NCBI RefSeq assembly: GCF_003937915.1
Contig: NZ_RHUM01000005.1
Coordinates: 166,014-230,013, forward strand
DNA from: Erwinia sp. 198
GTDB taxonomy: Bacteria > Pseudomonadota > Gammaproteobacteria > Enterobacterales > Enterobacteriaceae
Reading direction: 5' to 3'
Length of the DNA: 64,000 nt
This document shows, piece after piece, positions 19,241-28,038 of the stretch. The position numbers and the translations under genes are program-made. Every line of letters starts with the position of its first letter. The stretch's first letter is position 1. The notes below the pieces were generated by a model that saw nothing but the letters and a program-made list of their open reading frames with translations, searched no databases and was not told where the DNA came from.

Positions 19241-20412
19241 TCCACTGTTACCTCAGGCTCCACCGACAGCCCCAGCGGCAGCGGCTTGTTCGGATCCAGC
19301 CCCTTATCGATAACGATTTTGACCGGCACGCGCTGGACAATTTTCACATAGTTGCCGGTCGCGTTTTCCGACGGGAAGGTCGAGAAACGGGAGCCTGAAC
19401 CCATCTGGATGCTTTCCACGTGCCCTTCCAGTTTCATATCCGGCCAGGCATCCACGGAAATATGCACTTTATCGCCAGGGTTCATTCTTTCCAGCTGTGA
19501 CTCTTTAAAGTTGGCGGTGATCCAGACATCTGGCGAAACCAGCGAAAACAGCGAGGTGCCAGCCTGAACCAGCGTGCCGACCTGCACGTTACGTTTAGTG
19601 ACGAAGCCATCATAAGGCGCGCGCACTTCGGTATAGGAAAGGTTGAGGTTAGCCGTGTTCAGCTGCGCTTTGGCCTGCTCGACCTGCTGCTGACGAGCTT
19701 CCACGTTGGTTTCCTGCTGGCGAATTTGCAGCTGGATTTGCGAGGCGACTTCTACCTGCGCTTTTGCGCTTTCCAGCTCGGCCTTCGCGCTTCTTAACTG
19801 CGCGCTGGCCGCATCGATATTACGCTGCGAGGTCGCACGCGGATCGACGCCGCGCTGGCGTTTGTAATCTTCCTGAGCGTTAAGGAGGTTAGCTTCCGCC
19901 TTGGCCTGCTGCGCCAGCGCCTGATCTTTCTGCGCCGGATACTGCACTTTAGACAGCGCCAGGGAAGCCTGCGCCTGATGCAGCTGGGCCACGGCCAGGC
20001 CAAGCTGGGCCTGGGCCTGATCGCGCTGCGCCTGGGTATCCTGCGGATCGATAACCACCAGCAGATCGCCCTTTTTCACCCGCTGGTTATCGGTAACCAG
20101 CAGCTTAGTGACGTAGCCGGAGGCTTTAGGTGCAATAGTCACGGCGTCCGATTCCGTAAAGGCATCGTCCGTCGTTTCTATATTGCGGCCGGTAAACCAG
20201 AAGTAAAAGCCGACGATGATCATGACGATCACCACAATAGCCAGAATAATCAGCGGCTTTTTGCCGGGGCGTTTACGTTCTGCCTCGCCGTCGTCCTGCT
20301 GCTGGTCGTCCTGCTGTGGTTTGCCGTTTTGGTCGTCAGACTGCGAATTGTTCTGCGGATGACGCTGGTCATCATCTGAGGAAGAATTTGATTGATTAGC
20401 CATAGTTCTCAT
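19237..20412 (-). CDS. EmrA-type HlyD membrane-fusion adaptor
   Basis: 391 residues. A Gln/Asp/Asn-rich cytoplasmic head (about 1-45) precedes a single membrane helix (PLIILAIVVIVMIIVGFYF), a lipoyl half-motif (TIAPKASGYVTKLLVTDNQRV), a long alpha-hairpin and a C-terminal barrel. It bridges the inner-membrane pump and the outer-membrane factor. It is first of three overlapping or abutting genes. A second ATG three codons in could also be the start. No adjacent MarR-type regulator is present, unlike E. coli emrRAB. Confidence 0.93.
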   Translation of the reverse strand: MRTMANQSNSSSDDDQRHPQNNSQSDDQNGKPQQDDQQQDDGEAERKRPGKKPLIILAIVVIVMIIVGFYFWFTGRNIETTDDAFTESDAVTIAPKASGYVTKLLVTDNQRVKKGDLLVVIDPQDTQAQRDQAQAQLGLAVAQLHQAQASLALSKVQYPAQKDQALAQQAKAEANLLNAQEDYKRQRGVDPRATSQRNIDAASAQLRSAKAELESAKAQVEVASQIQLQIRQQETNVEARQQQVEQAKAQLNTANLNLSYTEVRAPYDGFVTKRNVQVGTLVQAGTSLFSLVSPDVWITANFKESQLERMNPGDKVHISVDAWPDMKLEGHVESIQMGSGSRFSTFPSENATGNYVKIVQRVPVKIVIDKGLDPNKPLPLGLSVEPEVTVE

Positions 20413-20520
20413 CAGGTTACGGCGGGCTCAAGCCGAGCCCGCAAGATTCACGCTGTTATAAACATAGGGCCTAAATTGACAAATGCCAGTGTTTCTTTAC
20501 AAAGTCAGAAAAGATTCAGG

Positions 20521-21636
20521 TTACAGCGCATCAATGCCTAAAAGCAGCACCCAGCCCAGCGCTATTGCCCACAGCAGCATGGGCAGCGAGTAAAAGTGAA
20601 AACGCAGCCAGATAGAGCGATCTTTCGCCATCCGCAGCGCGATAAGGTTCGCCAGCGAGCCGGGCAGCAGCCCGAAACCGCCAATATTCACCGCCCAGGC
20701 CAGCAGCGTGCTGGCTGGCAACTTCGCCAGCAGTAAAATGGTAGCCGGCACGTTGCTGATAATCTGCGACAGACCAATCGCCAGCAGATATTTCCCGCCC
20801 TCCGGCAGCTGCGGAATTTGCTGAAGCAAATGCTGTAAAGCGGGAAGCCGGGTTAACAGAAAAACATCCACGAACATGGCGATAAATACCGCGAGCAGGC
20901 TCCAGTCGATCGCCAGCAGCGTGCGACGTGCCATCAGCAGAAAAACGCCAAATACCAGCAAAACGCCCCAGCCCGCATAGCCCATCTCCAGCGCGATAAT
21001 AAACAGCAAATAGAGCACCACGCTGGCAATCAGCAACGAGCGCTGCCATTGCGTTTCCGGCGACTGTGGCGAGCGCTCAATCCGTTTAGAGGTAAAACTG
21101 ACCGCGGTAAGCAGCAGCAGGCTGGCCAATAGCGCCCCGCCCAGCGGCAGCATTTGGCCGATAAAACCGGTAAAGCCGACGTGGCCATGTTGCCAAAGCA
21201 GGATATTTTGCGGATTGCCTATAGGCGTGAGCAGCGATCCGGCGTTAACCGCCAGCGCCTCAAAAATGATTAGCCGGGCGATCGGCAGCGAAGAGTAGCG
21301 ACGCAGCGTCAGCGTCAGCGGTACCAGGATAAAGAGTGCGACATCGTTGGTCAGAAAAGTCGACAGCAGCGCGGCGGCAGCGGTCAGAAACAGCGCCAGC
21401 GAACGCTCTGTCTGAAAACGCTGCACCAGGCGACGACCCAACACGTCGAAATAACCGCTGGATTCGATGCCTTTGGTCAGCATCAACAGCCCGCCCAGCG
21501 TCAGTATGGTCGACCAGTCCACCGCAGCAGGCAGCTGCCGCAGCGAGAAAGGTGCAAAGCAGGCCAGCAGCAGGCCCAATAAAATTAACAGATGCAGAAA
21601 GCGATCGTGCAAAAAAGGCCTGAGCAGCGTTGCCAT
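20521..21636 (-). CDS. ybiR: Inner-membrane anion/citrate-type transporter YbiR
   Basis: 371 residues, about 10-12 hydrophobic helices, ArsB/NhaD (CitM-like) fold. Characteristic stretches are FLTNDVALFILVPLTL and NAGSLLTPIGNPQNILLW in the two re-entrant regions. It sits immediately downstream of mntR as in E. coli. Substrate unknown. Confidence 0.9.
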   Translation of the reverse strand: MATLLRPFLHDRFLHLLILLGLLLACFAPFSLRQLPAAVDWSTILTLGGLLMLTKGIESSGYFDVLGRRLVQRFQTERSLALFLTAAAALLSTFLTNDVALFILVPLTLTLRRYSSLPIARLIIFEALAVNAGSLLTPIGNPQNILLWQHGHVGFTGFIGQMLPLGGALLASLLLLTAVSFTSKRIERSPQSPETQWQRSLLIASVVLYLLFIIALEMGYAGWGVLLVFGVFLLMARRTLLAIDWSLLAVFIAMFVDVFLLTRLPALQHLLQQIPQLPEGGKYLLAIGLSQIISNVPATILLLAKLPASTLLAWAVNIGGFGLLPGSLANLIALRMAKDRSIWLRFHFYSLPMLLWAIALGWVLLLGIDAL

Positions 21637-21657
21637 ACGGACTCACCTGAAAGGAAA

Positions 21658-22110
21658 TTACTGACGGCTTTCGTAGAATTGCTGAAAAATAGCCAGGGTT
21701 TCGTCACTGACGTGATGTTCCAGCCCTTCCGCATCGCGGCGGGCGGTATCAGGACTAATGCCCAGCGCCAGCAAAAACGTTTCCACAATATGATGGCGTT
21801 TGCGGCTTTCTTCCGCCAGCGCCTCTCCTTCGGCAGTCAGGAACACGCCGCGATAGGGAACCTGCTCGACCAGTCCGACCGTAGCCAGGCGTTTCAACAT
21901 CTTGGCAACGGTAGGCTGGGAAACGCCGAGCCGCGCCGCCATATCAACCTGGCGGGCTTCGCCAAATTCACGGATCAGATCGGAAATCAGCTCAACATAG
22001 TCATCAATCAATTCACGCCGGTGGGCTTCCCGGACCTGACGGAAGCCTTCGACATGCTCTTCTATCTCTTTCAGTGGCGCAGGCACTGCGGTTCTGGCGC
22101 GACGACTCAT
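21658..22110 (-). CDS. mntR: Manganese-responsive transcriptional regulator MntR
   Basis: 150-residue DtxR-family regulator. N-terminal winged helix with recognition segment [14 protein letters not shown], then the dimerisation/metal-binding half ([28 protein letters not shown]). With Mn(II) it represses uptake and small-protein genes and activates export in E. coli. It is divergent from mntS, which carries a matching operator, so this pair looks functional. Confidence 0.95.
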   Translation of the reverse strand: MSRRARTAVPAPLKEIEEHVEGFRQVREAHRRELIDDYVELISDLIREFGEARQVDMAARLGVSQPTVAKMLKRLATVGLVEQVPYRGVFLTAEGEALAEESRKRHHIVETFLLALGISPDTARRDAEGLEHHVSDETLAIFQQFYESRQ

Positions 22111-22228
22111 TCAGCTTCCTCATTATTATTTCTGGCGCGTGCAGGCGCTCGCATCAGCCTGATGGTGCCACATTGTAAACGAAGCGCACGGAAGCACAAA
22201 ATCGTGAGCAATAGCGCTGGCTACAAAT

Positions 22229-22244
22229 TATAGCCCGTGCTATA
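22229..22244 (+). promoter_or_regulatory. MntR box upstream of mntS
   Basis: Perfect inverted repeat TATAGC-CCGT-GCTATA in an AT-rich flank, 28 bases before the mntS start. It matches the core of the E. coli MntR operator (ATAGC-N4-GCTAT). The position fits repression of mntS in high manganese. Confidence 0.75.
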
Positions 22245-22272
22245 TCTGTACATAAAGCGAACGGAGGAAACC

Positions 22273-22374
22273 ATGAAAAAACCACTTCTGATACAGCTGC
22301 TGTGCCGTTCGCCTTTTACGCTGCGGTTGATGCTGCTGGAAATGCTCACCGCAGAAAAAAAGTCCGCCGGCTGA
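22273..22374 (+). CDS. mntS: Small manganese-homeostasis protein MntS
   Basis: 33-residue protein. The core SPFTLRLMLLEML aligns with E. coli MntS (SPFKVRLMLLSML). It has a strong ribosome site (GGAGG) and sits between mntR and ompX exactly as in E. coli. E. coli MntS raises intracellular Mn, reportedly by blocking the exporter MntP. This copy is shorter than the 42-residue E. coli protein and lacks most of the C-terminal tail. An MntR box lies just upstream and a terminator just downstream. Confidence 0.85.
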   Translation: MKKPLLIQLLCRSPFTLRLMLLEMLTAEKKSAG

Positions 22375-22383
22375 TTCAGCCAT

Positions 22384-22413
22384 AAAAAAATCCGCCACGG
22401 GGGCGGATTTTTT
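22384..22413. terminator. Bidirectional terminator between mntS and ompX
   Basis: Stem AAAAATCCGCC/GGCGGATTTTT with a short loop; T-runs on both strands serve mntS rightwards and ompX leftwards. Confidence 0.9.
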
Positions 22414-22444
22414 ATCAACCAACCGAAGCTGGTTTCAGGCAAGC

Positions 22445-22957
22445 TTAGAAGCTGTAGCCAACGCCAGCAATCCAGGTGCCAACGTCTACGCTGCGGATGC
22501 GGCTCTGCTCGTAGCCAACGTCCAGAGCAACGTTTTCGATGCCTGGGTTGAACTGGAAGCCCGCACCGTAGGACACGCCTACGTCGCTTGAGTCAGACTT
22601 GTCACGCGCTGGTGCGTTCTGCTGGAATTTACCGTAACCGATACCCACCACGCCATAGATGCTGGCCCAGTCGTTCAGACGGTAGGCAGGGCCACCGGTG
22701 ATGCCATAGTACTGGCCTTTGTTATAGACGCCAGCGTCGGTACGATCTTTCTCGGTGTAGGTGAAAGAACCGATCCAGCCCAGTGGATCGCTGCCGTTTT
22801 CGTAGCGGTATTTCAGGTTGAAACCGTTAGCTTTGTTAGCCACGCCCTGCATATCGCTTTGTGCGTAACCACCGGAAACTGTGCTCTGTGCCATCGCTGA
22901 ACCAGCAGAAACTGCCAGTACACAAGCCAGTGCTGAAAGACATGCAATTTTTTTCAT
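22445..22957 (-). CDS. ompX: Outer-membrane protein OmpX
   Basis: 170-residue eight-stranded beta-barrel. The signal peptide MKKIACLSALACVLAVSAG-SAMA is followed by mature QSTVSGGYAQSDMQG and it ends in the aromatic C-terminus (WIAGVGYSF) needed for BAM-dependent assembly. The start is the ATG behind GAGGTGG; 18 upstream in-frame codons are leader. The 275-base upstream region to rhtA is AT-rich and holds the promoter. Confidence 0.96.
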   Translation of the reverse strand: MKKIACLSALACVLAVSAGSAMAQSTVSGGYAQSDMQGVANKANGFNLKYRYENGSDPLGWIGSFTYTEKDRTDAGVYNKGQYYGITGGPAYRLNDWASIYGVVGIGYGKFQQNAPARDKSDSSDVGVSYGAGFQFNPGIENVALDVGYEQSRIRSVDVGTWIAGVGYSF

Positions 22958-23334
22958 AACCACCTCAAATGTGAAAGTACTTATCTCCTGACAACGCTGA
23001 AAATATAACAAACCTCAGCCAGAAACTCTGCCCCGTTTTTGTTGTCCAAGACAGTGTTTGGTGTAACAGGACGTTAATGATTCTTTCTATCTCATTCTTT
23101 TTACTTATATTTCTCTCTTTACCGCTTCGCCTGACCCGCAATGTAAAAATTTGTTCATTGAGATAAATCTTAATTAAACTGACACTTCTTTACCTGTTTG
23201 CGCGTGCTTCACGACGATTTTTCCGAATTTCTTTGCCCTTTTTCAGGGCCATTATGGCCAGGCTTGCGCAATCTGTTGGTACACTTCGGGGAACTTTTCT
23301 CCCGTTCGATGGACAAATAAGGTTGGTCAAAAGG

Positions 23335-24231
23335 ATGTCTCTTTCTTCACGCGGTTCTTCAATCTGGTTTCCTGTCTTACTGCTCTTGCTCGCCATGACC
23401 TCTATTCAGGGCGGGGCCGCGCTGGCGAAAACCCTGTTTCCGGTGGTCGGCGCGCCGGGGATCACCGCCCTGCGTCTTGGGCTGGGCACGCTTATTCTTT
23501 GCCTCATCTTCAAACCCTGGCGGCTGCGGTTCAGCCGCGATCGCGTCGTGCCTCTGGTTTTGTATGGCCTGGCGCTGGGCGGCATGAACTATACGTTTTA
23601 TCTGGCGCTGCGTACCGTCCCGCTGGGCATTGCCGTTGCGCTGGAATTCGTCGGTCCGCTGACGCTGGCGCTGGTGGGGTCGAGAAAGCCTCGCGATTTT
23701 CTCTGGGTAGCGCTGGCGCTACTTGGGCTTTGGCTTTTGCTACCTCTTGGCAAGAGCATGTCCGGCGTCGATCCCACAGGCGCATTTTTTGCGCTGCTGG
23801 CTGGCGCCTGCTGGGCCATTTATATTCTGAGCGGTCAACGCGCTGGGGCGGAACACGGCCCGGCCACCGTCGCGATGGGATCGCTGATCGCTTCGCTGGT
23901 TTTTGTCCCTGTCGGCTTTACTTTTGCCGACAGCGGCGTCTGGAGCCTGGCAGTTTTACCGGTTGCTCTTATTGTTGCCATTCTTTCCAGCGCGTTTCCC
24001 TATACGCTGGAGATGGTCGCGCTGACCCGGCTGCCGGCCAAAACGTTTGGCACGCTGATGAGCCTGGAGCCGGCTATGGGCGCGCTTTCCGGCATGATTT
24101 TCTTGGGCGAGCTGCTGACCCTGCCGCAATGGTTGGGCCTGCTGTCCATTATTATCGCCTCCGCTGGCGCTACGCTAAGCCTGCGTCCCGCTAAGCAAAA
24201 AATCGTTCCGATTAGCGAGCTGCGTGAATAG
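23335..24231 (+). CDS. rhtA: Threonine/homoserine exporter RhtA
   Basis: 298-residue inner-membrane EamA/DMT transporter with ten hydrophobic helices in two repeats. Conserved stretches: AMTSIQGGAALAKTLFP, GGMNYTFYLALRTVPLGIAVALEF, LSGQRAGAEHGPATVA and LTRLPAKTFGTLMSLEPA. The start at MSLSSRG corresponds to the E. coli start region; 34 further codons are open upstream without similarity. It exports threonine, homoserine and related amino acids. Neighbours ompX and dps are as in E. coli. Confidence 0.93.
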   Translation: MSLSSRGSSIWFPVLLLLLAMTSIQGGAALAKTLFPVVGAPGITALRLGLGTLILCLIFKPWRLRFSRDRVVPLVLYGLALGGMNYTFYLALRTVPLGIAVALEFVGPLTLALVGSRKPRDFLWVALALLGLWLLLPLGKSMSGVDPTGAFFALLAGACWAIYILSGQRAGAEHGPATVAMGSLIASLVFVPVGFTFADSGVWSLAVLPVALIVAILSSAFPYTLEMVALTRLPAKTFGTLMSLEPAMGALSGMIFLGELLTLPQWLGLLSIIIASAGATLSLRPAKQKIVPISELRE

Positions 24232-24602
24232 CTATATTCAAAAATATTAACCTGACGGTAAATTTAATTAATCCAGTGTTAAAAAACGTTCGATTCAAAT
24301 CAGGCTCAGATAATTCTGGGCCTGATTAATAATGACTGGATTTTTAAAATGCTTTACTCTCGTAATTTGTAACGAAATAATAAATTAAAAAAAATCTATA
24401 TATCAGAGAGTTATCAAAAATCCTCTAAATGAGAATACTTATTAGTTACGGCTAACGAATTATTTCTCTGTAATACCAGTAAGTTAAACCCTAAGGCCGC
24501 TACTATTTGTGCAATAGGCAGTATCGTCATGGCAATGTTGAAAAGCGCTGCTATACTTATTCGGTACATTCAGGACAACTGACCATTAAGAGGATATTAA
24601 TG
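24232..24602. promoter_or_regulatory. AT-rich spacer with the dps promoter
   Basis: 371 bases without a gene. An 8-bp stem, AATCAGGC/GCCTGATT (24298-24327), lies after rhtA but lacks a T-run. CTATACT at 24551-24557 fits the extended -10 of stationary-phase (sigma-S) promoters and lies about 50 bases upstream of the dps start. Long A/T tracts before it would suit IHF or Fis binding, which is inferred. Confidence 0.5.
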
Positions 24603-25106
24603 ATGAGTACCGCTAAACTGGTAAAAACGACTGCGACCGATCTGCATTACACCCGCAACAACGTGGCCGATGAGGAAAAGAAAGCCACCATTGAGGTGTT
24701 GAATCGTCTGGTAACGGAATTCATTGATTTGTCCCTGATTACCAAACAGGCGCACTGGAATATGCGCGGCGCTAACTTTATTGGCGTGCACGAGATGCTG
24801 GACGGTTTCCGCACTACGATTACCGATCATCAGGATACCATTGCAGAGCGCGTAGTACAGCTGGGCGGCGTGGCGCTGGGCACGACTCAGGTAGTGAACG
24901 ATCGCACTCCGCTGAAAAGCTATCCGCTGAATATTCATACCGTTCAGGATCACCTTAAAGCGCTGGCAGAACGCTATGCCGTTGTTGCTAACGATACGCG
25001 TAAAGCGATTAGTGAAGTCGAAGATGAAGACACTGCAGATATCTTTACTGCCGCTTCACGCGACCTGGATAAATTCCTGTGGTTCATTGAATCTAATATC
25101 GAGTAA
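24603..25106 (+). CDS. dps: DNA-protection ferritin Dps
   Basis: 167 residues, same length as E. coli Dps. It has the Lys-containing N-terminal DNA-binding tail ([20 protein letters not shown]) and the interfacial ferroxidase residues in [22 protein letters not shown]. It forms dodecamers that bind DNA and oxidise Fe(II) with peroxide. An ATG directly before the chosen one (24600) could also be used; conservation favours MSTAK. It is monocistronic with its own terminator. Confidence 0.96.
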   Translation: MSTAKLVKTTATDLHYTRNNVADEEKKATIEVLNRLVTEFIDLSLITKQAHWNMRGANFIGVHEMLDGFRTTITDHQDTIAERVVQLGGVALGTTQVVNDRTPLKSYPLNIHTVQDHLKALAERYAVVANDTRKAISEVEDEDTADIFTAASRDLDKFLWFIESNIE

Positions 25107-25114
25107 GCCGATGC

Positions 25115-25139
25115 GGGCTGCGCCAGCAGCCCCACTTTT
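25115..25139 (+). terminator. Rho-independent terminator of dps
   Basis: Stem GGGCTGC/GCAGCCC with loop GCCA, followed by CAC and a T-run. Confidence 0.85.
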
Positions 25140-25202
25140 TATAGAGTAGTTTTTGCGAGCAGATGAGGCCTTTCATCTGCTCTTCTTATATGGAGGAAAG
25201 CG

Positions 25203-25466
25203 ATGGCCAGTGGTTGGGCACGTGATGATGCCGTACAGGAACAGATCGACTCAACGGTAGAAGATGCCGTAGATCGCGCCCGGCGCGCCATTCATCATGG
25301 CGTCAGCGCAAAATATTGTGAAGAGTGCGGGGATGCGATTCCCGAAGCTCGCCGTCTGGCCCTGCCCGGCGTACAATATTGTATTCAATGCCAGGCACAG
25401 CGAGACAAACAGCAGCAGTCGACGCTTTTTAATCGTCGTGGCAGCAAAGACAGTCAGCTGCGCTAA
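25203..25466 (+). CDS. ybiI: DksA/TraR-type C4 zinc-finger protein YbiI
   Basis: 87 residues. A short charged helix (DDAVQEQIDSTVEDAVDRARR) precedes the TraR C4 finger CEECGDAIPEARR ... CIQC and a C-terminal NRRGSKDSQLR identical to that of E. coli YbiI. It is of the short TraR type that could act in the RNA-polymerase secondary channel; its role is not established. Confidence 0.92.
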   Translation: MASGWARDDAVQEQIDSTVEDAVDRARRAIHHGVSAKYCEECGDAIPEARRLALPGVQYCIQCQAQRDKQQQSTLFNRRGSKDSQLR

Positions 25467-25535
25467 TCACGCGAGCGCTCTCGCACCCTTTCCTTTTTTA
25501 CTTTGTCTTTTCTCCTCAGCCAGGTTAAAACTGGA

Positions 25536-25585
25536 TTGCACCATAATGAAACCAGCGCACCACTTTGGTGCCTCACTGTGGTGCA
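25536..25585 (+). promoter_or_regulatory. NtrC (NRI) binding-site cluster of glnHPQ
   Basis: A perfect inverted repeat GCACCA-CTT-TGGTGC (25557-25571), matching the NtrC consensus TGCACCA-N3-TGGTGCA. It is flanked by half sites TTGCACCA (25536) and TGGTGCA (25579). It lies about 90-120 bases upstream of the -24/-12 element, the usual enhancer distance. Confidence 0.75.
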
Positions 25586-25656
25586 TCGCGCTGCTTAAGG
25601 CGTCATTATCCCTGTTAAATTGACTCAACGTGCTGTTTTCAATATATTTTGAAAAC

Positions 25657-25673
25657 CTGGCATAGTTTTTTCA
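25657..25673 (+). promoter_or_regulatory. Sigma-54 promoter of glnHPQ
   Basis: CTGGCA with GG at 25659-25660 and, ten bases on, the T-rich TTTTTTCA at the -12 position. This resembles E. coli glnHp2, whose -12 element is likewise suboptimal. It is about 60 bases upstream of the glnH ATG. Confidence 0.65.
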
Positions 25674-25732
25674 TATGGCTGCTGGCATTCAATCGGACAA
25701 GGCGCTTGTCCGACTGCAATAAGGATAAAAAG

Positions 25733-26479
25733 ATGAAGTCACTTGTTAAGTTTTCCCTGGCTGCGCTGACGCTGGCGTTTGCCGTCTCTTCTACCGCCGC
25801 AGAAAAAAAGCTGGTTGTCGCCACCGATACCGCCTTTGTTCCTTTTGAGTTCAAACAGGGTAACCAATATGTGGGCTTCGACGTGGAGCTGTGGGCAGCT
25901 ATCGCGAAGGAACTGAAGCTGGATTATACCCTTAAACCAATGGATTTTAGCGGTATCATCCCGGGCCTGCAGACGCGTAACGTCGATCTGGCGCTGGCAG
26001 GTATCACTATCACTGACGCCCGCAAGCAGGCGATTGATTTCTCCGACAGCTACTACAAAAGCGGTCTGCTGGTGATGGTCAAAGCCAATAACGACAAAAT
26101 TCAAAGTCTGAAAGATCTTGATGGCAAAGTCGTAGCGGTAAAAAGCGGAACCGGCTCTGTGGATTATGCTAAACAGCATATTAAAACCAAAGATCTGCGC
26201 CAGTTCCCTAATATCGATAATGCCTATATGGAGCTGGGTACGGGCCGTGCGGACGCCGTGCTGCACGATACGCCAAACATCCTTTACTTCATTAACACCG
26301 CAGGTAAAGGCCAGTTCAAAGCCGTAGGCAACTCGATTGAAGCGCAGGATTACGGTATCGCCTTCCCCAAAGGCAGCGACGAGCTGCGTGAAAAAGTAAA
26401 CGGCGCGCTGAAAACGCTGCGTGCAAACGGTACCTACAACACGATTTATAAAAAATGGTTCGGTTCCGAGCCTAAATAA
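25733..26479 (+). CDS. glnH: Glutamine-binding periplasmic protein GlnH
   Basis: 248 residues, same length as E. coli GlnH. The signal peptide [23 protein letters not shown] is followed by the SBP_bac_3 domain starting [19 protein letters not shown]. It binds glutamine in the periplasm for GlnPQ. The ATG follows AAGGATAAAAAG; the longer frame from 25649 lacks support. A strong hairpin follows the gene, limiting glnPQ relative to glnH. Confidence 0.96.
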   Translation: MKSLVKFSLAALTLAFAVSSTAAEKKLVVATDTAFVPFEFKQGNQYVGFDVELWAAIAKELKLDYTLKPMDFSGIIPGLQTRNVDLALAGITITDARKQAIDFSDSYYKSGLLVMVKANNDKIQSLKDLDGKVVAVKSGTGSVDYAKQHIKTKDLRQFPNIDNAYMELGTGRADAVLHDTPNILYFINTAGKGQFKAVGNSIEAQDYGIAFPKGSDELREKVNGALKTLRANGTYNTIYKKWFGSEPK

Positions 26480-26493
26480 CGGTTTTTACTTTT

Positions 26494-26520
26494 CGCAGGC
26501 GCGCAGTGCGCCTGCGTTTT
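26494..26520 (+). terminator. Attenuating hairpin between glnH and glnP
   Basis: Nine-base-pair stem CGCAGGCGC/GCGCCTGCG with a 5-nt loop, followed by TTTT. Partial termination here would give more binding protein than permease. Confidence 0.7.
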
Positions 26521-26560
26521 CCACACCAACGAAATATGGTTTTGATCCGGAGAAATAAGA

Positions 26561-27220
26561 ATGCAGTTTGACTGGAGCGCCATCTGGCCATCTATTCCGG
26601 CCCTGCTTGAGGGCGCCCGCCTGACGCTGTGGATATCCGTCCTCGGCCTTATCGGCGGCCTGATCATCGGCCTTATAGCGGGTTTTGCCCGCGCTTACGG
26701 CGGCTGGCTGTCACGTAATATCGCCCTGGTCTTTATTGAACTTATCCGCGGCACGCCGATTGTCGTGCAGGTAATGTTTATCTATTTTGCGCTGCCGATG
26801 GCCTTTAACGATTTGCGCATCGATCCTTTCAGCGCAGCAGTGGTTACCATCATGATTAACTCCGGCGCCTACATCGCTGAAATTACCCGCGGCGCCGTGC
26901 TGTCAATCAATAAGGGCTTTCGTGAAGCCGGTCTGGCGCTGGGTCTTTCCAGCCGCGAAACGCTGCGCTACGTTATTATGCCGCTGGCGCTGCGCCGCAT
27001 GCTGCCGCCGCTGGGCAATCAGTGGATCGTCAGCATCAAGGATACCTCACTGTTTATCGTTATCGGCGTGGCGGAGCTGACTCGCCAGGGCCAGGAAATC
27101 ATTGCCGGTAACTTCCGCGCGCTTGAAATCTGGAGTGCCGTAGCCGTTATCTATCTGTTTATTACGCTGGTGCTGAGCTTTGTTCTGCGTCGCATTGAAA
27201 AAAGGATGAAAATCCTGTGA
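26561..27220 (+). CDS. glnP: Glutamine ABC transporter permease GlnP
   Basis: 219-residue HisM-type permease with about five membrane helices and an EAA loop ([23 protein letters not shown]). The N-terminus [22 protein letters not shown] is typical. The stop codon overlaps the glnQ GTG start by three bases. Confidence 0.96.
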   Translation: MQFDWSAIWPSIPALLEGARLTLWISVLGLIGGLIIGLIAGFARAYGGWLSRNIALVFIELIRGTPIVVQVMFIYFALPMAFNDLRIDPFSAAVVTIMINSGAYIAEITRGAVLSINKGFREAGLALGLSSRETLRYVIMPLALRRMLPPLGNQWIVSIKDTSLFIVIGVAELTRQGQEIIAGNFRALEIWSAVAVIYLFITLVLSFVLRRIEKRMKIL

Positions 27221-27939
27221 TTGAATTTAAAAACGTCTCCAAACATTTTGGCGAAACGCAGGTTCTGCATAATATCGATCTGACTATTAAACAGGGCGAA
27301 GTCGTGGTGATTATCGGGCCTTCCGGCTCCGGCAAATCCACGCTGCTGCGCTGCATTAACAAGCTGGAAGAGATCACCACCGGCGAGCTGATTGTGGACG
27401 GGCTGAAGGTCAACGATCCCAAAGTAGACGATCGTCTGATCCGCCAGGAAGCGGGCATGGTATTTCAGCAGTTTCATCTGTTCCCGCAGATGAGCGCGCT
27501 GGATAACGTCGCCTTTGGCCCAATCCGCGTGCGCGGCGCCAGCAAAGCCGATGCGCAGCGTCTGGCAAAAGAGCTGCTGGGCAAGGTCGGCCTGGCCGAA
27601 CGCGCGCACCATTTCCCATCGGAGCTTTCCGGCGGCCAGCAGCAGCGTGTGGCCATTGCCCGCGCGCTGGCGGTCAAGCCTAAGATGATGCTGTTCGATG
27701 AGCCAACCTCCGCGCTGGATCCGGAGCTGCGTCATGAAGTGCTGAAGGTGATGCAGGACCTGGCGGAAGAAGGCATGACCATGGTTATCGTGACGCACGA
27801 AGTGGGCTTTGCGAAAAAAGTGGCTTCACGCCTGATTTTTATCGACAAAGGCCGCATTGCGGAAGACGGCGATCCGGCAGAGCTGATTGACAACCCACCG
27901 GGCGCTCGCCTGCAGGAGTTCTTACAGCACGTTTCATAA
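27217..27939 (+). CDS. glnQ: Glutamine ABC transporter ATPase GlnQ
   Basis: 240-residue ATPase with Walker [10 protein letters not shown], signature LSGGQQQRV and Walker [14 protein letters not shown], then the H-loop VTHEVGFAK. It starts with GTG, overlapping the glnP stop (GTGA). It is last in the nitrogen-regulated glnHPQ operon. Confidence 0.96.
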   Translation: MIEFKNVSKHFGETQVLHNIDLTIKQGEVVVIIGPSGSGKSTLLRCINKLEEITTGELIVDGLKVNDPKVDDRLIRQEAGMVFQQFHLFPQMSALDNVAFGPIRVRGASKADAQRLAKELLGKVGLAERAHHFPSELSGGQQQRVAIARALAVKPKMMLFDEPTSALDPELRHEVLKVMQDLAEEGMTMVIVTHEVGFAKKVASRLIFIDKGRIAEDGDPAELIDNPPGARLQEFLQHVS

Positions 27940-27950
27940 AATGATATGGT

Positions 27951-27983
27951 CGTCCCACTAATTATTGTGGGACGAATTTTTAT
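27951..27983 (+). terminator. Rho-independent terminator of glnHPQ
   Basis: Stem CGTCCCAC/GTGGGACG with an 8-nt AT loop, followed by AATTTTTAT, 11 bases after the glnQ stop. Confidence 0.88.
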
Positions 27984-28038
27984 CGGCCTGAACTTTAGAT
28001 GTCAAAATAAATTACCCGGCTATTCAATTTCATTATCA

